A stretch of 64,000 bases of DNA from Sporopachydermia quercuum (GCA_001599295.1 BCGN01000011.1:124001-188000); one strand, 5' to 3'. Shown: positions 30,638-43,200, numbered from the stretch's first letter. The notes: generated from the letters alone by a model not told the origin. A program made the numbers and translations.

Positions 30638-32735
30638 ATGACAGCGATGGAACAATATATTACTGGCGCTTCAGGAGGTGCTAATAGTAGTAGCAACACC
30701 GAGGAAAATGGAGATACTTCTAAGAATAACAATAATGATCATAATGACACATCTAACAGCAATATTCAGAATACGAATAGCAGCAATAATAATACTAGTA
30801 AAAGTGATGAGAACAGTATTGACAACAACAATACTAAAAATANCAGTAGTAGTAATACCTCTGACACCAACAACAACAATACCAGTGCTAGTAGGAACAG
30901 TTCCAATGAGACCTTCAACAGTACAGCTAATAGCTCTACTAATATCAACNTTTCCAACAATGAACTTCTATCGCAGGTTAAACAAGAGAGTAGAGATAGT
31001 TTTACTATTCAACCCTCGCTGGCACCAAAGTCCCAACTGCAGGAAACCGTATCCGCCACTCATACGAGTCAACAACCAAATGCATCTCAAGCGGGCAAAA
31101 GTGAAAAAGTTAACGAAGATTCAGCATCGCAGGCAACAAATAGGAAACCAAAAAGAAAAAAGGTGAACAGGGCTTGCGTCTATTGTAGGAGGTCACACAT
31201 GAACTGTGATAATAATAGACCCTGTCTTAGATGTGTCAAGCGAAACATTGGCCATCTTTGTCATGATTCACCGCCCTCGTCCAAAAAGAAGGAAGAAGTG
31301 AAAGTGAAAACCCAAAANCAAAATCAAAATCAAAACCATAACATCGGACTTCTTCAAAGCTCTGCTGGATCTTCACCGATCAACAATATGGTGCCTCTAC
31401 ATCTACAACAGCAGCAACAACAACCATTACCGTCAATAAATGCTCAAATGAACAATCAAATGAACAATCAAATGAACAATCAAATGAACAATCAAATGAA
31501 CAATCAAATGAACAATCAAATGAACAATCAGATGAACACTGTTGGGTCTAATTCATCTCAAATGCAGATCACCCATAGTAGGAATGAAATATTGAATGCA
31601 GAGAACGTTTCATTGTCTGAACAACTAACCATTCATAATTCCAATTCTAACAAAGCATCTTCATCTATCAATTCTCTATCCAATAATCAACATACTAGTA
31701 ATCACAGTACGACGCAAGAGAAAGATCCACTGGGTAATCAGTCATTACTACAAACATTGTCATTGAATCAAAATCCATTCTTTGTTTCAGAGCATGCAAA
31801 CTCAGAATTTTCTTCTCTCAATGAATTTCTATCAATGATTAATGAACCGTCAGATCTAGATGTCATGGGCCTATCACCTAACCAACAGATGCCCTCTAAT
31901 CAAACAATTACNCCATTGCCTTATGGCAATACGATGCAATTGAACTCAAATAATCAGACAACCAATACCACNTTGCCTGTTATCAGTGATTCAGCTCGCG
32001 ACAAGTTCTTCCTTACCGCAGCAGATCCGTCAACTGAAATATCACCAGAAGAAAGATTGAAACAAGTTATCAGCGCCAAGCTTGAAGCAGGGCTTCTTCA
32101 GCCTTATAACTACGCTAAAGGTTATGCTAGGCTGCAGGTTTATATGGACAACTATATGAATCATTCATCAAGGCAAAGAATTTTAAAACCATTATCTATA
32201 TTTCGACCAGCCTTTAGAGCTATAGCACGAACATTGAAAGATGTAGACTTGATTTTGGTAGAAGAAGCATTTGAACGGATGCTTCTAGATTATGACCGAG
32301 TATTCACCTCAATGGCTATTCCAGCCTGTCTTTGGAGACGTACTGGTGAAATCTATAGAGGCAATAAAGAGTTTGCAGGTTTAGTTGAGGTATCGGTTGA
32401 TGATCTACGAGATGGCAAGCTGGCAATATACGAATTGATGAGTGAGGAAAGTGCCGTTAACTATTGGGAGAAATACGGTGATATTGCATTTGATTCTGCC
32501 CAGAAGGCAGTTTTGACTAGTTGTAACCTTCGTACAAGAGATGGAAGAAAAAGAAGAGCTTGTTGTTTTTCCTTCACTATTAGNAGAGATAGGTATAATA
32601 TGTAAGTGTTGAGATTTCAAACGTATCATCCACTCTATTAGGTTTTTATTCATCTTTCAACTGCTTTTACTAACGATATATTCCTATTCTAGCCCTAGCT
32701 GCATAGTTGGAAATTTTATACCGATTCACCCATAG
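30638..32735 (+). CDS. RDS2: Zn2Cys6 regulator of gluconeogenesis Rds2, two exons
   Basis: Exons 30638-32601 and 32693-32735 give 668 residues. Residues 1 to about 170 are Asn/Ser/Thr-rich. The zinc cluster RACVYCRRSHMNCD...PCLRCVKRNIGHLC lies at about 177-207. A Gln/Asn-rich part includes seven MNNQ repeats. SEFSSLNEFLSM (about 389), FFLTAADPSTE and the PAS-like C-terminal domain (NYAKGYARLQ to RRDRYN) match Rds2 very closely. The intron (91 nt, GTAAGT, TTACTAAC, TTCTAG) is required to reach the conserved ending IVGNFIP. Rds2 and its paralogue Ert1 activate gluconeogenic genes on non-fermentable carbon. S. cerevisiae RDS2 is next to COX11, as here, which favours RDS2 over ERT1. Confidence 0.92.
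31448..31531 (+). repeat. 12-nt minisatellite, 7 copies, inside RDS2
   Basis: Seven tandem copies of ATGAACAATCAA, the last ending in G, encoding MNNQ x7. Copies are almost identical, suggesting recent slippage and likely length polymorphism. Confidence 0.95.
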
Positions 32736-32982
32736 GTTTTAGAAGAATATATATTAGATTAACTCCTATTANTATTACAAAAGCTGGAAATCAACAAAAT
32801 AACAAATCGAAACTAATTCGTTTCTTATCATTCATCTTTTCCCATCTTTCGCTAAAAAAATGGGATAAAACACAAACATCACATCACAATATAATATAAT
32901 ATAATATAGTAACTGTAACAAAATCCTTTAATAGATGTATATATAGTGCTCATACTACAATACTCAATTCGATTTATTGTTC

Positions 32983-33414
32983 CTAAGCAAGTGACTTGGT
33001 TAATTGTTCACCAGCAAAGAGTTCTTCCTTCAAAGAAACACCTAACTCTTCTTTAACTGCGCTCAACTCATCAAGATAAGCATCGTACTGAGATTGGTTT
33101 TCAACTTTAGCTTTCAAACCTTCGAAAACTCGAACAGCAGTTGGATAGCTGTTAACTCTTCTAGCAGCTAATAAAGCCTTTTCCAATACTGAAGGAGCTG
33201 GAACTAAATCGTAAGAAAAACAATTGTTTAGAACTCTTTGAACTTCGAAAAGGTCGTATGCTTCTTCGAATTCTTTCTCGAATCTAGTGGTGAACTCTTC
33301 ATAGGTTTCTTCATGTTCAGAGTAAAATCGCACACTTTGATTCATCCTAATTGGTGCTAAAGCTGGTGCAAGAGCCCGACGAGCCAACATAGGTCTAACT
33401 AAACGGAATGACAT
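32983..33414 (-). CDS. COX6: Cytochrome c oxidase subunit 6 (Va family)
   Basis: 143 residues, one exon, ATG at 33414. A basic presequence (MSFRLVRPMLARRALAPALAP...) precedes the mature part. ETYEEFTTRFEKEF, AYDLFEVQRVLNNCFSYDLVP and ALLAARRVNSYPTAVRVFEG match Cox6/COX5A. It is a nuclear-encoded, matrix-side subunit of complex IV. It lies tail to tail with RDS2 with 247 nt between them. HAP-type TNATTGGT sites occur upstream (33846-33853, and 33457-33464 very close to the start), consistent with HAP-driven respiratory expression. Confidence 0.95.
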   Translation of the reverse strand: MSFRLVRPMLARRALAPALAPIRMNQSVRFYSEHEETYEEFTTRFEKEFEEAYDLFEVQRVLNNCFSYDLVPAPSVLEKALLAARRVNSYPTAVRVFEGLKAKVENQSQYDAYLDELSAVKEELGVSLKEELFAGEQLTKSLA

Positions 33415-34484
33415 CTTTGTTGATACTTCGAAGTGTGTTTAGATTGTTGATGTAGAACCAATTAATTTAGATCTCTTTAATGCAAAATGAAGTTTGAATG
33501 CAAATCTCTCAACAGAATCCGGAGCTTTGAGTTTTCTATCAATAGATGAATCCATAAAAATATTTTTCCTCAAATTGTAGATATAGTGTATATATGATGG
33601 TAAAGAAAGAATCCTTTACTCTCTTCACAATTCAGCCAGTCAGTTGATGAATAGTAAAGTAAGTTAAGTAAAGTTTATTATGTACATGTGTCTTGCAGGA
33701 ATTCAACTCCACTTTAATCCCATCTAAATAAATGCTTTGTCTCATTCTGGTACTGAATCGAATAATTTAGTACTTAATTGAATCAGTCCATTATATTGTT
33801 TGTATAGTAATCAATCAATCTGGTTACTTCATTCTTACTTTTTTCTTATTGGTTGAAATGAGGAAAAATTTTCCGATGTTTAAATGATTATGTGAAATAA
33901 TAAACATGTGTTTGTTGATTGGATATGGGATATGGGACCATCTTGAGTGATGCCCCCAATGCAGCGAGATGTACCGAAATGATAATAAGAGAAGATGATA
34001 ATCTATCCGCCTTGTGATTATTTACTTGTGAAAGGTTAGTTGTTGATATATTAGGAGATGTTGAGTTTATCTGTATGTGACAAATGGTACCTGTCGCACA
34101 GGCTACTGAAGATTGTTTTATTGATCGTCAGCGTAATAGTAGACAACAGGTATTGAATGATTCATGAATTCTAAACCCTTTGGGTGTGAATCTGGTATTC
34201 TTGACATTTACTAGGTCGCAAGGAAAGTCACGGCTACTGTTATGCATAGCTGCACACTTTTCGTCTCCAAAATATAATACAGTCGGTTTACACCCCTCTC
34301 ACACACTCACACTTTGAGCGCTACAGTCTACAGAAAAGTGCTTCAAAATGAAACTGTTTATTCGAAATGCACATACGATTATCTTAAACCATCTATGCAT
34401 AAATTCAGAATATGAAACTCCAGGCTCTCCATCTATAAGTTTTTCAATCATTTATACTCAATTCGTATATTCCTGTTATCAACC
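33415..34484. other. COX6 promoter spacer
   Basis: 1.07 kb upstream of COX6 and downstream of NOC2. It contains the HAP-type sites noted under COX6. No gene recognised; a 99-codon plus-strand frame at 34348 is antisense to the NOC2 end and looks like chance. Confidence 0.5.
33846..33853 (+). promoter_or_regulatory. HAP-type CCAAT site upstream of COX6
   Basis: TTATTGGT matches TNATTGGT, 432-439 bp upstream of the COX6 start. Confidence 0.35.
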
Positions 34485-36635
34485 TTATTCATCATTTTCC
34501 AGTTCTTCCTCCTCGTTCTCGCTTAGTTCTATTTTATCTTCACCAAAATACTTTTTGGTTTCATCTTCCTGCCCCCTTTTATCGTTAGGAGCATCTTCTA
34601 AGCTTTCCTTCAACAGCTTGACCTTCTCTTCATTGACTTGNCGTTGAACAACAACATAACCTCCTAATGGTGTNTTCTCCCACTTTAAGTCAATTAGGAA
34701 TTTATCAACTTCCGTAAGATTATCAGGACCAAATTCAACATTAGACCTCTTTGCTAAGATGAATTCATTATTCTGTTTCAACTTCTCAATTAAATTGGAG
34801 ATCATCTTGTTAAACTTGACATTTTTGCTCCCTTTGACAAACTTCCTCAATGAAACAATAATAGGAATTGTAAGTTCAGGGAATGCCACGCTCTTGCAAT
34901 ATAAAACAAAGAATTCGCCCAGTAATTCAACAATCTTCTCACTGATACCGTCTCGGTAAATTCTGGTTCCAATGTAAGCTTGATTAGCTTTTATTTCATG
35001 TTCAAAATCAAAAGCTGGTAAAGTGGCTGACTTTGGCTTTCTAGTAAAAACTGAAGAGTCCAAAACCTCAAGAATAATTGGCGATAGAGGAATGTACACA
35101 GCTGTGGCACGAGAAATTCTTAACAAAGATCTCAAAATATAGAATCTGAATGGGGCGAATTGAGCAGTTGGAATAAGACGAATGGCACCAAGAGAAACTT
35201 GAACTAAAGGATAGATTAATTCCCTTAAAGGTGACTGTTTTCCTCTCAAGGTTTCTTTATGGCCATCGCATGATGTAGAAATAGTTCTTGACCAGAAATC
35301 CAAAGAATGGGCAAACTGCCAGTTATATATAGTTTTGTAGGTCTCCTTGGTTTGATTTACAGTCGAATTTCTCAAATGAATAGCCAATTGTCTGATATAA
35401 TCAAATCCGATTTGATATGAAAGGTTTTCATCAATAGCAAAGTTTTCTGCTAAGGAGTTCTTTTGCATGTTGATCAGATCCATATTATGAATATTAGTTT
35501 TCCTGGAGTTTTTAATGAAATCTAAATAGCAGGTTCTCAATATAAGCTCGAGTAAAGATTTTGGGTACTCTTTACCAGCATTGTTTAGAAATGCGAAGGC
35601 AATTAATTGAGCTTGTTCATCCTTTGTTGAACTCCAGAGTTGACAGATGTTGAGAATCAAGCCTTTGAGTAATTTTCTGTGTGAGAGAATGAAGGGCAAA
35701 ACTTCTTGTACACAAGCAAGTAATAAAGTAGTTGTATTCTTGTTAGAAGAATCATTAAGAAAAATTTGAACTGCAGATGCATAGGTCTTAATCACCGGGT
35801 TTAGTGTCTTTAACTTCTTACCTTGTGCTTCCACTCTGACACCCGCCTTATTTTTCTTGATTGGAACAATTTTTTCAAATGCTTTAGGGACCTTTGTCAA
35901 ACACAAGNTAAGTAACGCATCAAAAGCATCCTCGTCTGTGACAGAGTATTTGAAGTCTTCTTCAATATCTCTATGAACATTAGCAGCAGATCTAAAAGCA
36001 GTGCTAATATTCTTCAATATTTTAATACTAGGCGTTTCTACTACTGACTTCTCCCAAGATTTCACCAATTTCAATGTAACTACCACTTTACTTTCTTCTT
36101 TAGATTTCTTTTCTTTTTTGGCCTTTGTTTTGGTTGTTTCNTGTTCTCCTTCACTNTCGCTTCTATCAGCATCCTCATCGTCTATCTCATCTAAAGGATT
36201 AGTTGGGTTGAAATCTAATAGCTCTGCATCATTTTCTTGAAGGTATTTATAGAACTCAGGATCATTTTCTGCTAACTTTGATAAATCATCCTTGTGGTCA
36301 ACAGCTTCATCATCACTATCACTTTCTTCATTATCAAATTCTTCCTCAGTTGCACTTTTCTTCTGTTTCTTCTCTTTTTTCAATGNCTTCTTATCTTGAA
36401 CTTCCTCAAATCCTCCGTTGAAGAAATCTTCTGTATCCATATTTTCAGCATTTCCTTTCCCCGACTTTTCCCCTGATTCCTCTTCTTTATCACCGCCATA
36501 ATTATAACGAGCCTTGGACTTGTTTTTTCTAAACTTATCTCTTTGGTTGAACTTCTGAACAACTCTTCTTTGCTCAATCGTTCTCTTTAAGTGATTCTGC
36601 TTGAATCGTTTTGTGGATTTAGGAGCTTTCCCCAT
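34485..36635 (-). CDS. NOC2: Nucleolar complex protein Noc2
   Basis: 716 residues, one exon, ATG at 36635. The basic N terminus ([24 protein letters not shown]) matches Noc2. An acidic/Lys-rich linker (about 60-190) precedes the helical Noc2 domain with [49 protein letters not shown] and a tail with [10 protein letters not shown]. Noc2 pairs with Noc1 in the nucleolus and Noc3 in the nucleoplasm to escort pre-60S particles. Length agrees with S. cerevisiae (710). NOC2 and RET1 are direct neighbours in S. cerevisiae (YOR206W, YOR207C); here the MEI5-like gene lies between them. Several N bases. Confidence 0.93.
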   Translation of the reverse strand: MGKAPKSTKRFKQNHLKRTIEQRRVVQKFNQRDKFRKNKSKARYNYGGDKEEESGEKSGKGNAENMDTEDFFNGGFEEVQDKKXLKKEKKQKKSATEEEFDNEESDSDDEAVDHKDDLSKLAENDPEFYKYLQENDAELLDFNPTNPLDEIDDEDADRSXSEGEXETTKTKAKKEKKSKEESKVVVTLKLVKSWEKSVVETPSIKILKNISTAFRSAANVHRDIEEDFKYSVTDEDAFDALLXLCLTKVPKAFEKIVPIKKNKAGVRVEAQGKKLKTLNPVIKTYASAVQIFLNDSSNKNTTTLLLACVQEVLPFILSHRKLLKGLILNICQLWSSTKDEQAQLIAFAFLNNAGKEYPKSLLELILRTCYLDFIKNSRKTNIHNMDLINMQKNSLAENFAIDENLSYQIGFDYIRQLAIHLRNSTVNQTKETYKTIYNWQFAHSLDFWSRTISTSCDGHKETLRGKQSPLRELIYPLVQVSLGAIRLIPTAQFAPFRFYILRSLLRISRATAVYIPLSPIILEVLDSSVFTRKPKSATLPAFDFEHEIKANQAYIGTRIYRDGISEKIVELLGEFFVLYCKSVAFPELTIPIIVSLRKFVKGSKNVKFNKMISNLIEKLKQNNEFILAKRSNVEFGPDNLTEVDKFLIDLKWEXTPLGGYVVVQXQVNEEKVKLLKESLEDAPNDKRGQEDETKKYFGEDKIELSENEEEELENDE

Positions 36636-36818
36636 TGTTGATCTCTGTTCTTCCTTGAACGATTCCCCTTGGTGGCTACCTAATACGTCTTAAATACGAT
36701 TTCTTTACCTCTTTCGATTGGTTCCAACAACAAACATATCAATAAATCTTGCCCCATGTAACTATCAGTAATCAGGCAATTTATCTCGCATCTACAGGTT
36801 TCACTGTCTTCATTACTA

Positions 36819-36831
36819 AAATATTTTTCAT
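36819..36831 (-). promoter_or_regulatory. RRPE-like element upstream of NOC2
   Basis: The minus strand reads ATGAAAAATATTT, one inserted base from the RRPE core TGAAAAATTTT, about 185-195 bp before the NOC2 start. Confidence 0.3.
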
Positions 36832-37206
36832 CCTAAATCGGAAGTTCAGTAGAAAAAATAATTTTGCGGTACACTTCATCCCGCAAGCGTAAATTACAGT
36901 CATAGAAATCAATCGTCTTTGTACATTACCCCCCTCAACTGCATAAGTCTGTGCTAATTGCAGTACAGCACGTCATTCTCACAGTACACCTCCAAGTTAG
37001 AACAGTAATCTCACTCCTAAATTTGGAGAATCAACCAGATAGTAGAGATTAGCTGATTATTTATTGTTTTAGGTATAGAGGTCTTGATCTGGATACTGGA
37101 AAGAAGACTGTATGAAGTGTTGAGAAAATTGGTGAACTGTTGATGAATTGGATATTGGAGACTATTTAGTACGATTTATCTGAAGATATCTTTTCATGTC
37201 CAAGGG

Positions 37207-37218
37207 CATATGCATATG
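37207..37218. repeat. 12-bp palindrome CATATGCATATG, copy 1
   Basis: Perfect palindrome in the NOC2/MEI5-like spacer. Identical copies lie at 46171-46182 and 60270-60281. Confidence 0.7.
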
Positions 37219-37675
37219 TATGGGTATGGTGTGTTATGACATGGCATGCATGTCTTGCTGTAATGATTGTTATTGAAGATCAAATATTGGNTAAATAGAG
37301 ATTGAATGAACTATTGGAAATAAANCGCCTCTTAATTAACAGACAATCTTGTAGAAGTGGTAGGGAGAACAGTCAAACATGCTGAACATAAATTTATAAC
37401 AAGAGTTTTCTGAACAGTTATCATCTGAAGATTCAGTTAAGAAGAATAAAGTACGCGTTATATGCAATTGATGCTTGTTAACTCCACACTTTCACTACAT
37501 ATATAGAAGGGTTTATTAGCTCAAAACAGACAAACGGTGGAATTACGCAGTTAACTGATGAATATTTTCATTATTTCATGGTTCTGAGCTGTATTAACAT
37601 CCTCAATCTCCGGGGTTCATATCTTTCACTGTAAGTTATCAACATATCAACATATATTAATGAAACTGCAAAACG

Positions 37676-38848
37676 ATGTCGGAAAGCTCTACAGATATAG
37701 CTGCAGGAAAGTCTGCTGATAGGAAATCCGGCAAAAATCAGGATACTGACTACAAATCTGTACTCGAAGATACTACTATAGATTTCTCGGAGAAGCAGTC
37801 ATTACCTATCAAAGCTAGTAATTCAGTAGTACTACCACCAATCAATTCGTCAATAGAAGTTTTAAATATCAAGAAGAGAAGGAAATTGCAGCCTGATTTA
37901 TCGAATAAATCTTCTGAAGCGTCAATTGGACTGATTTCTACTCCGTCTCAGAGTTCTTCTACCATANCACCCAGTGGCAAAGCACCTAAGAAAGTGTTAT
38001 CAACAACAAGGTCATTAAGTTCGAATAGTTATGTCAAAAGGGTGCCTTCATTGACAGATTCTCCTATTCCAATACTATCTCCTCCTGCAGACAACAGAAG
38101 GTCTGTGACATCGCCAACCATTGGTTGCAGTGCTCAGTCAAACAGCCATATCAGAACACCCATCTCTACTGACACTGTTAAACCTAATATAGATGTAAAG
38201 AGCCAATCTCCATCAGACATAAAGAAACTACGAAACCAGTCGTTGGAAATAGAACGGAAGATACGGGAATTTCGAAAGAAAATTGATTTGTTGAAGCAAG
38301 CGAAGAAATATTTTGTTAGCAATAAAGATCCACAGCTTAAATTGCTAATTGATCATTGGAGAGAGGCCACCCAATCAGCCACTGAAATTATCTGCAATCA
38401 AGCAAAAACAGTCATATCTCAAGCAGGCGGACTGGATCTATATAAAAAGCAACAGCTTGAGAACAGGTTTCAAACTAGTTGTATGTTTGATGATGACGAA
38501 AGTATCAATGACAGTAAGGATAGCAATAGATATAATATCAGAGGTAATGAAGTCAAGGAATATTCATATATTGTTGATGTATATGATATAGATGGTCAAA
38601 ATTCTGATCAAGGGGCTGAATTCCTGAGATTGAAAGAATACTATGATAAAGATGTGAAGAGGAAAGTTGCTGATGCTAGAAACCAACAGGAGGAATCTGG
38701 TAAAGAAAAAGATGGGAGAAAAGGAAAAGAAAAAGAAGACAGTGATGATTGTGATGATGATGATGATGATGTAAGAATCACGAAATTTGTTCTACAATCT
38801 TTGAATGTCGACTACAGATTAATATACCCTAAGAGAGAGACGCAATAG
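37676..38848 (+). CDS. MEI5: Meiotic recombination protein Mei5/Sfr1-like
   Basis: 390 residues, one exon. Residues 1 to about 180 are Ser/Pro-rich and low in structure. A coiled coil follows (about 182-212, LRNQSLEIERKIREFRKKI), then KQAKKYFVSNKD and LLIDHWREATQSATEII, which resemble the Sfr1/Mei5 core (LK..KMYR.K, LI.KWR..SQ). The tail has an acidic/Lys-rich run and RITKFVLQSLNVDYRLIYP. Sfr1/Mei5 with Swi5/Sae3 loads Rad51/Dmo-type recombinases such as Dmc1. S. cerevisiae MEI5 (YPL121C) is next to VPS30, about 20 kb away here, so position only loosely supports this. Moderately sure of the family. One N near residue 98. Confidence 0.6.
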   Translation: MSESSTDIAAGKSADRKSGKNQDTDYKSVLEDTTIDFSEKQSLPIKASNSVVLPPINSSIEVLNIKKRRKLQPDLSNKSSEASIGLISTPSQSSSTIXPSGKAPKKVLSTTRSLSSNSYVKRVPSLTDSPIPILSPPADNRRSVTSPTIGCSAQSNSHIRTPISTDTVKPNIDVKSQSPSDIKKLRNQSLEIERKIREFRKKIDLLKQAKKYFVSNKDPQLKLLIDHWREATQSATEIICNQAKTVISQAGGLDLYKKQQLENRFQTSCMFDDDESINDSKDSNRYNIRGNEVKEYSYIVDVYDIDGQNSDQGAEFLRLKEYYDKDVKRKVADARNQQEESGKEKDGRKGKEKEDSDDCDDDDDDVRITKFVLQSLNVDYRLIYPKRETQ

Positions 38849-39720
38849 AGCCTCTATGAAGAATATGGTGTTGAAAGGTTTAGAATGAACGGATCAGGAT
38901 ATCAACAAGATATCAGGATGAGAAGTACATAGTAACAGGAATATAAACAGGACAGATTAGGTTAGGATAGTATGGTAGGATCATAAAATGGTATGGGATA
39001 TTATGAATGGCTTTGAGAAATGATTGTTCAACGATAAATAGGAATTGGAATTGGGTATGTAGAGAGCAGGAAACATAGATATGGAAAAAAGATATGGAAA
39101 AGATAAGGAAAGGTATTAAAAGGTTTTTGTTGTAGTCGAACNNTTTTTGTTTGTCATGATTAAGCTGGACAGATTGCTTGAGCAAGTTGTTTAGAATTAA
39201 GATGACTAGGTAGGTAACTTGATAGTTTGATAGTTATCAAACTCTAATATCATAAATTCAATATGATAATAATTACATTAANGAATATAACATNGACTAT
39301 TCTCAATGCTATCTCTGTGACATCTGAAATTTTTTTTTTTTTTGCATCAACTTTTTAGTATCTTTATATTCCACGTACATATGCTATAAATTATTAGTAA
39401 GTTATGGATATGTATGGAAATGGAATTCGTGATAAATAAATTTAGGTATAAGACTAAATGTTATTGATATTAGTAAATGGCCGACCTATTAATGCCTACC
39501 GGGGTAGTGTACGATACACCGTAGGTTACTGTCTGTAATTATATGTATTTCATTATTCTATCTATTTGTTTATCTCCTATATACATACATTATATATAAT
39601 TGTATGTGCATTCATTATTCATACCTTCACAGCAAGAACAATTGAACCCCAAATTATTATATTCGCTCTCATTCTAGCTACTAGATAGTTTACTTCATCA
39701 TTTTGCTACTCTCTTCTCTC
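38849..39720. other. Convergent MEI5-like/RET1 3' spacer
   Basis: 870 nt, A+T-rich, with a run of about 15 T near 39330-39345. No gene supported. Confidence 0.5.
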
Positions 39721-42700
39721 TCAAATAGCATCCGACATCTTCAATCTAGGAGCTATATTCATACTAAGTAGTTCCTGGAATAACAACTTAGCAGCATAAG
39801 GAATAGTCATCCTAATAATATTCTCTCCACTCTTACAACTAGTACACCATCCATTGTAACCCATAAGACCACATTGATTACATATATCAACTTCAATAGC
39901 ATCAGAAGATATCATCAATCTTTCTAACAGAAGCTGCGATGCGCCATAAGCAATAACGCAGTCTCTTTCCATTTCACCCAATCTCAAACCACCATCTCTT
40001 GATCTGCCTTCTGTAGGTTGACGAGTTAAAACAGCTCTAGGGCCTCTAGCACGAGCATGCATTTTATCCAACACCATATGCTTCAACTTCTGATAATAAA
40101 TAGGTCCAAAGAAGATATATACCTGAAGACATTCACCCGTGATACCAGAGTAAAGCATATCCTTACCTGAATAGCTAAATCCCTTATCAATCAAAATACG
40201 AGTCATATCTTCCAGTTTCGAACCACCAAAACAGGTTCCATATTCAAGAGAACCATTGAGGACACCAGCCTTACCAGAGATTAATTCAATCATCTTACCA
40301 ACAGTCATTCGGGAAGGGAAACCGTGAGGATTCATAATAATATCAGGGCATACACCATCGTCATTGAAAGGCATATCTTCTTGTTGGACAATGATCCCGC
40401 ACACACCTTTTTGACCATGTCTTGATGAGAATTTATCACCAAGTTCTGGACGTCTTGTTTGCCGTAATAGCACTTTTATCAAAGGCTGTTCGTTGTCAGA
40501 TACTGATAACAACACCTTATCAACAATTGTTGGTTCAGGACCTTTATAAAAGGAAGGAGTGTTTTTATAATGAACAGTAGCACCACCACTATTCATCATA
40601 TCCTGCGAGTTTCCTGGTCTACTGTCAGCACTGCTAACAATGGGGATACTCTTATTAATATACACCTGACCAGATTCTAGTCTCATACCGACGTCAGCTA
40701 AACCATCAGGACCTAAAGCTTCATGTTGGAAGACAACATTACCTTTATCGTCCAATTCAATACCAGCCAAACGATCAGCTGTATGATTGGGATACCTTTT
40801 CAAAGCCTGGGTTGTTTTCCTCATAACTTGACAACGACCAAACCCTCTATCAATAGATGATTTATTTAACACCAAAGCATCTTCTATATCGTAACCTGAA
40901 TAACTCATCACTGCTACAGTGGCATTTTGTCCAGCAGGTAATTTATCATATTGAATCAGCTCAATTGTCTTGGTTTTCACCATTGGCTGTTGTGGATAGC
41001 ACATCAGGTATAATAACGTATCAATTCGCTGGAATTGATTGTAGGCAATAGCACCAATTGCTTGCTTACCCATAGCACATTGATACGTATTACGTGGTGA
41101 TTGATTATGATGAGGATAAGGAATTAAACCGGCAACAGCTCCTAAGACTGTGAAAGGCTCAATCTCCAAATGGGTAATATCTGGTGATAAATCAGATTCA
41201 TACAATGCAATGAAAGAATCATTTTCTTCATTGACATCCAGATACTCAACCAATCCATATTTTAAAAAATCATCGAAACCCCATTTACCTATTTTGAGAT
41301 TATAGAGATGTTTTGCCTTCACCTTTGGCACACCGTTCTCAACAATTATCAAAGGTCGACAGATTCTACCTCCATCACTTGCAATATGAACAGAATTCTG
41401 ATGAGTGTTAGCATAAATACTAACAAATTCAGAGATCTTGCCAGATCTACGTAAGTCTCTAAACCTGGTTAAAAATTTAGTAGCGTTGGTAGTAACACCG
41501 ATAATAGTACCATTGAGAAAAACAGAATAAACGTCAGGATTATGTAAAGATCTCGAATCTATTGTAGCAATGTTTTCAGCACCTAAAATATAACATAATC
41601 TTCTAATTGGTTCTTCGTCGTCGTCAGATGTAATATGAGTCATTAGTGCCAAATTCTTAACTAAACCACAGGCTTCTCCTTCTGGTGTATCCGAAGTACA
41701 TAACATTCCAAACTGAGAAGGCTGTAAAGCTCTTGGTCCACTGACTTTTCTAGATTTTTCAAACTGAGAAGATATTCTGGTCATCATACCTAATGCTGAG
41801 ATGTAGGAAAGTCTGCTTAAAATATGGGTCACACCAGCCCTTTCCATCTTGAATCTCTTCAAAGACCAATTACCTGTTGATATTGCTCTGTTGAGACCCA
41901 TTGTGATATTGTTTGAATGTACGTTGATACTTAACAGAGCGTCGAATTCGCTTGCTCGGTTGGGCTTCTTCAGCACTTTATCGATATTTGCTTTAAAATC
42001 GCTGTTGAATTTCTTGAATAAATCTTCAAACAACAAAGACATGAGCTGGCCGGCTAATTCTAGTCTTTTATTACCAACGTAATCTCTATCGTCAATCATT
42101 TTAGGATTATGCATAGCCATGACTACCCTCCGGGTCATTATAGCAAGATACAAGGCTTTTTCTCTGAAATCCAAGTCGTTGACAGTGATATGAGCAACAA
42201 TAGTTACAGCAATGGCTTCAATACCTTCCTGCAAGATTGATAGCTTGGGAGCATTCATTTTTCTGATAGTTTTAACCTTAGATCCTAAATATTCCAATGC
42301 TTGGGTTTGAGTAAACACACCTAGTTTCGAGCACTCTTCGAAATTGATTGAAAATAAATCCTGATAAGCAGGATTGCTTCCACAGACTAATTGTATGATT
42401 TCTAAATCAGAAACAATACCTGCTGCTTTTAAAACCAGAACAATTGGCATTTCTTCGGAGATCGAATTATGNTTAAGGTAGATTCTATCATTCTTAGTAA
42501 CGACATATGTCTTAGATTTTCTCTCGTGAGTTGAGGAAGTGACTGAAGCTTGCACTATTCCCTTCTTTTCATCGGCCTCCACAATAATTCTGTTTTTACT
42601 TAACTGCTCTTGAACCAATATTACTTTCTCATTACCATTCACAATGAAGTAACCACCAGGATCCAAAGGGCACTCATTCAATGCTGCCATTTCTTTCTCT

Positions 42701-43200
42701 GACTTGCCAGTTAAGATACATTTGTTGGATTTCAACATTATGGGCATTCTACCTATTTCCAAACCTTCATGGATAATAATTTTCTTGCCTCGTGTGTACT
42801 CAACATCAACATATATTGGTGCAGAGTATGTGAGATCTCTCAACCGACAGTCATGAGGAGGGATTAGATCATTCTTCCTATTGGGAGAGTTTTTCTTCTT
42901 CTGATTGACCCGGATATCTAAGTACTTGAGATAAAATTCTGGATCAACATCAGAAAGGATTTTCTCGTTTGCTTTCAAGATTTTCTTCAAATCAACGTCA
43001 ACAAAGTAGTTGAATGAGTCTAAATGCTGTTTGACCAACCCTTTGATTTTGAGGAAAGCTGGTAACAGGTTCCATTTATCTTTTGCTGTGTTAATGGGGT
43101 CTGTAAGGGTCTTACCTTTATAAATAGGCTTCAAAACCTCAGAAAATGAATCTTCGGATTTTCCTTCGGCTGTTGATAGCTTCCTTTTACCAGAAGACAT
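39721..43200 (-). CDS. RET1: RNA polymerase III second-largest subunit Ret1 (C128)
   Basis: 1159 residues, one exon, ATG at 43200; S. cerevisiae Ret1 is 1149. N-terminal [21 protein letters not shown] and YDVEYTRGK-type lobes, the fork region [32 protein letters not shown], hybrid-binding [60 protein letters not shown], and the C-terminal zinc site [16 protein letters not shown] with [21 protein letters not shown]. The QLLLERL and C-terminal signatures match the Pol III subunit rather than Rpb2 or Rpa135. It forms the Pol III active centre with Rpc160, making tRNA, 5S and U6. CTG codes for a conserved Leu here. Confidence 0.97.
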   Translation of the reverse strand: MSSGKRKLSTAEGKSEDSFSEVLKPIYKGKTLTDPINTAKDKWNLLPAFLKIKGLVKQHLDSFNYFVDVDLKKILKANEKILSDVDPEFYLKYLDIRVNQKKKNSPNRKNDLIPPHDCRLRDLTYSAPIYVDVEYTRGKKIIIHEGLEIGRMPIMLKSNKCILTGKSEKEMAALNECPLDPGGYFIVNGNEKVILVQEQLSKNRIIVEADEKKGIVQASVTSSTHERKSKTYVVTKNDRIYLXHNSISEEMPIVLVLKAAGIVSDLEIIQLVCGSNPAYQDLFSINFEECSKLGVFTQTQALEYLGSKVKTIRKMNAPKLSILQEGIEAIAVTIVAHITVNDLDFREKALYLAIMTRRVVMAMHNPKMIDDRDYVGNKRLELAGQLMSLLFEDLFKKFNSDFKANIDKVLKKPNRASEFDALLSINVHSNNITMGLNRAISTGNWSLKRFKMERAGVTHILSRLSYISALGMMTRISSQFEKSRKVSGPRALQPSQFGMLCTSDTPEGEACGLVKNLALMTHITSDDDEEPIRRLCYILGAENIATIDSRSLHNPDVYSVFLNGTIIGVTTNATKFLTRFRDLRRSGKISEFVSIYANTHQNSVHIASDGGRICRPLIIVENGVPKVKAKHLYNLKIGKWGFDDFLKYGLVEYLDVNEENDSFIALYESDLSPDITHLEIEPFTVLGAVAGLIPYPHHNQSPRNTYQCAMGKQAIGAIAYNQFQRIDTLLYLMCYPQQPMVKTKTIELIQYDKLPAGQNATVAVMSYSGYDIEDALVLNKSSIDRGFGRCQVMRKTTQALKRYPNHTADRLAGIELDDKGNVVFQHEALGPDGLADVGMRLESGQVYINKSIPIVSSADSRPGNSQDMMNSGGATVHYKNTPSFYKGPEPTIVDKVLLSVSDNEQPLIKVLLRQTRRPELGDKFSSRHGQKGVCGIIVQQEDMPFNDDGVCPDIIMNPHGFPSRMTVGKMIELISGKAGVLNGSLEYGTCFGGSKLEDMTRILIDKGFSYSGKDMLYSGITGECLQVYIFFGPIYYQKLKHMVLDKMHARARGPRAVLTRQPTEGRSRDGGLRLGEMERDCVIAYGASQLLLERLMISSDAIEVDICNQCGLMGYNGWCTSCKSGENIIRMTIPYAAKLLFQELLSMNIAPRLKMSDAI

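Larger units (their letters stand above)
36636..37675. other. Spacer, divergent NOC2/MEI5-like promoters
   Basis: 1.04 kb. It holds an RRPE-like element (36819-36831) and the palindrome CATATGCATATG (37207-37218). No gene seen. Confidence 0.55.
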
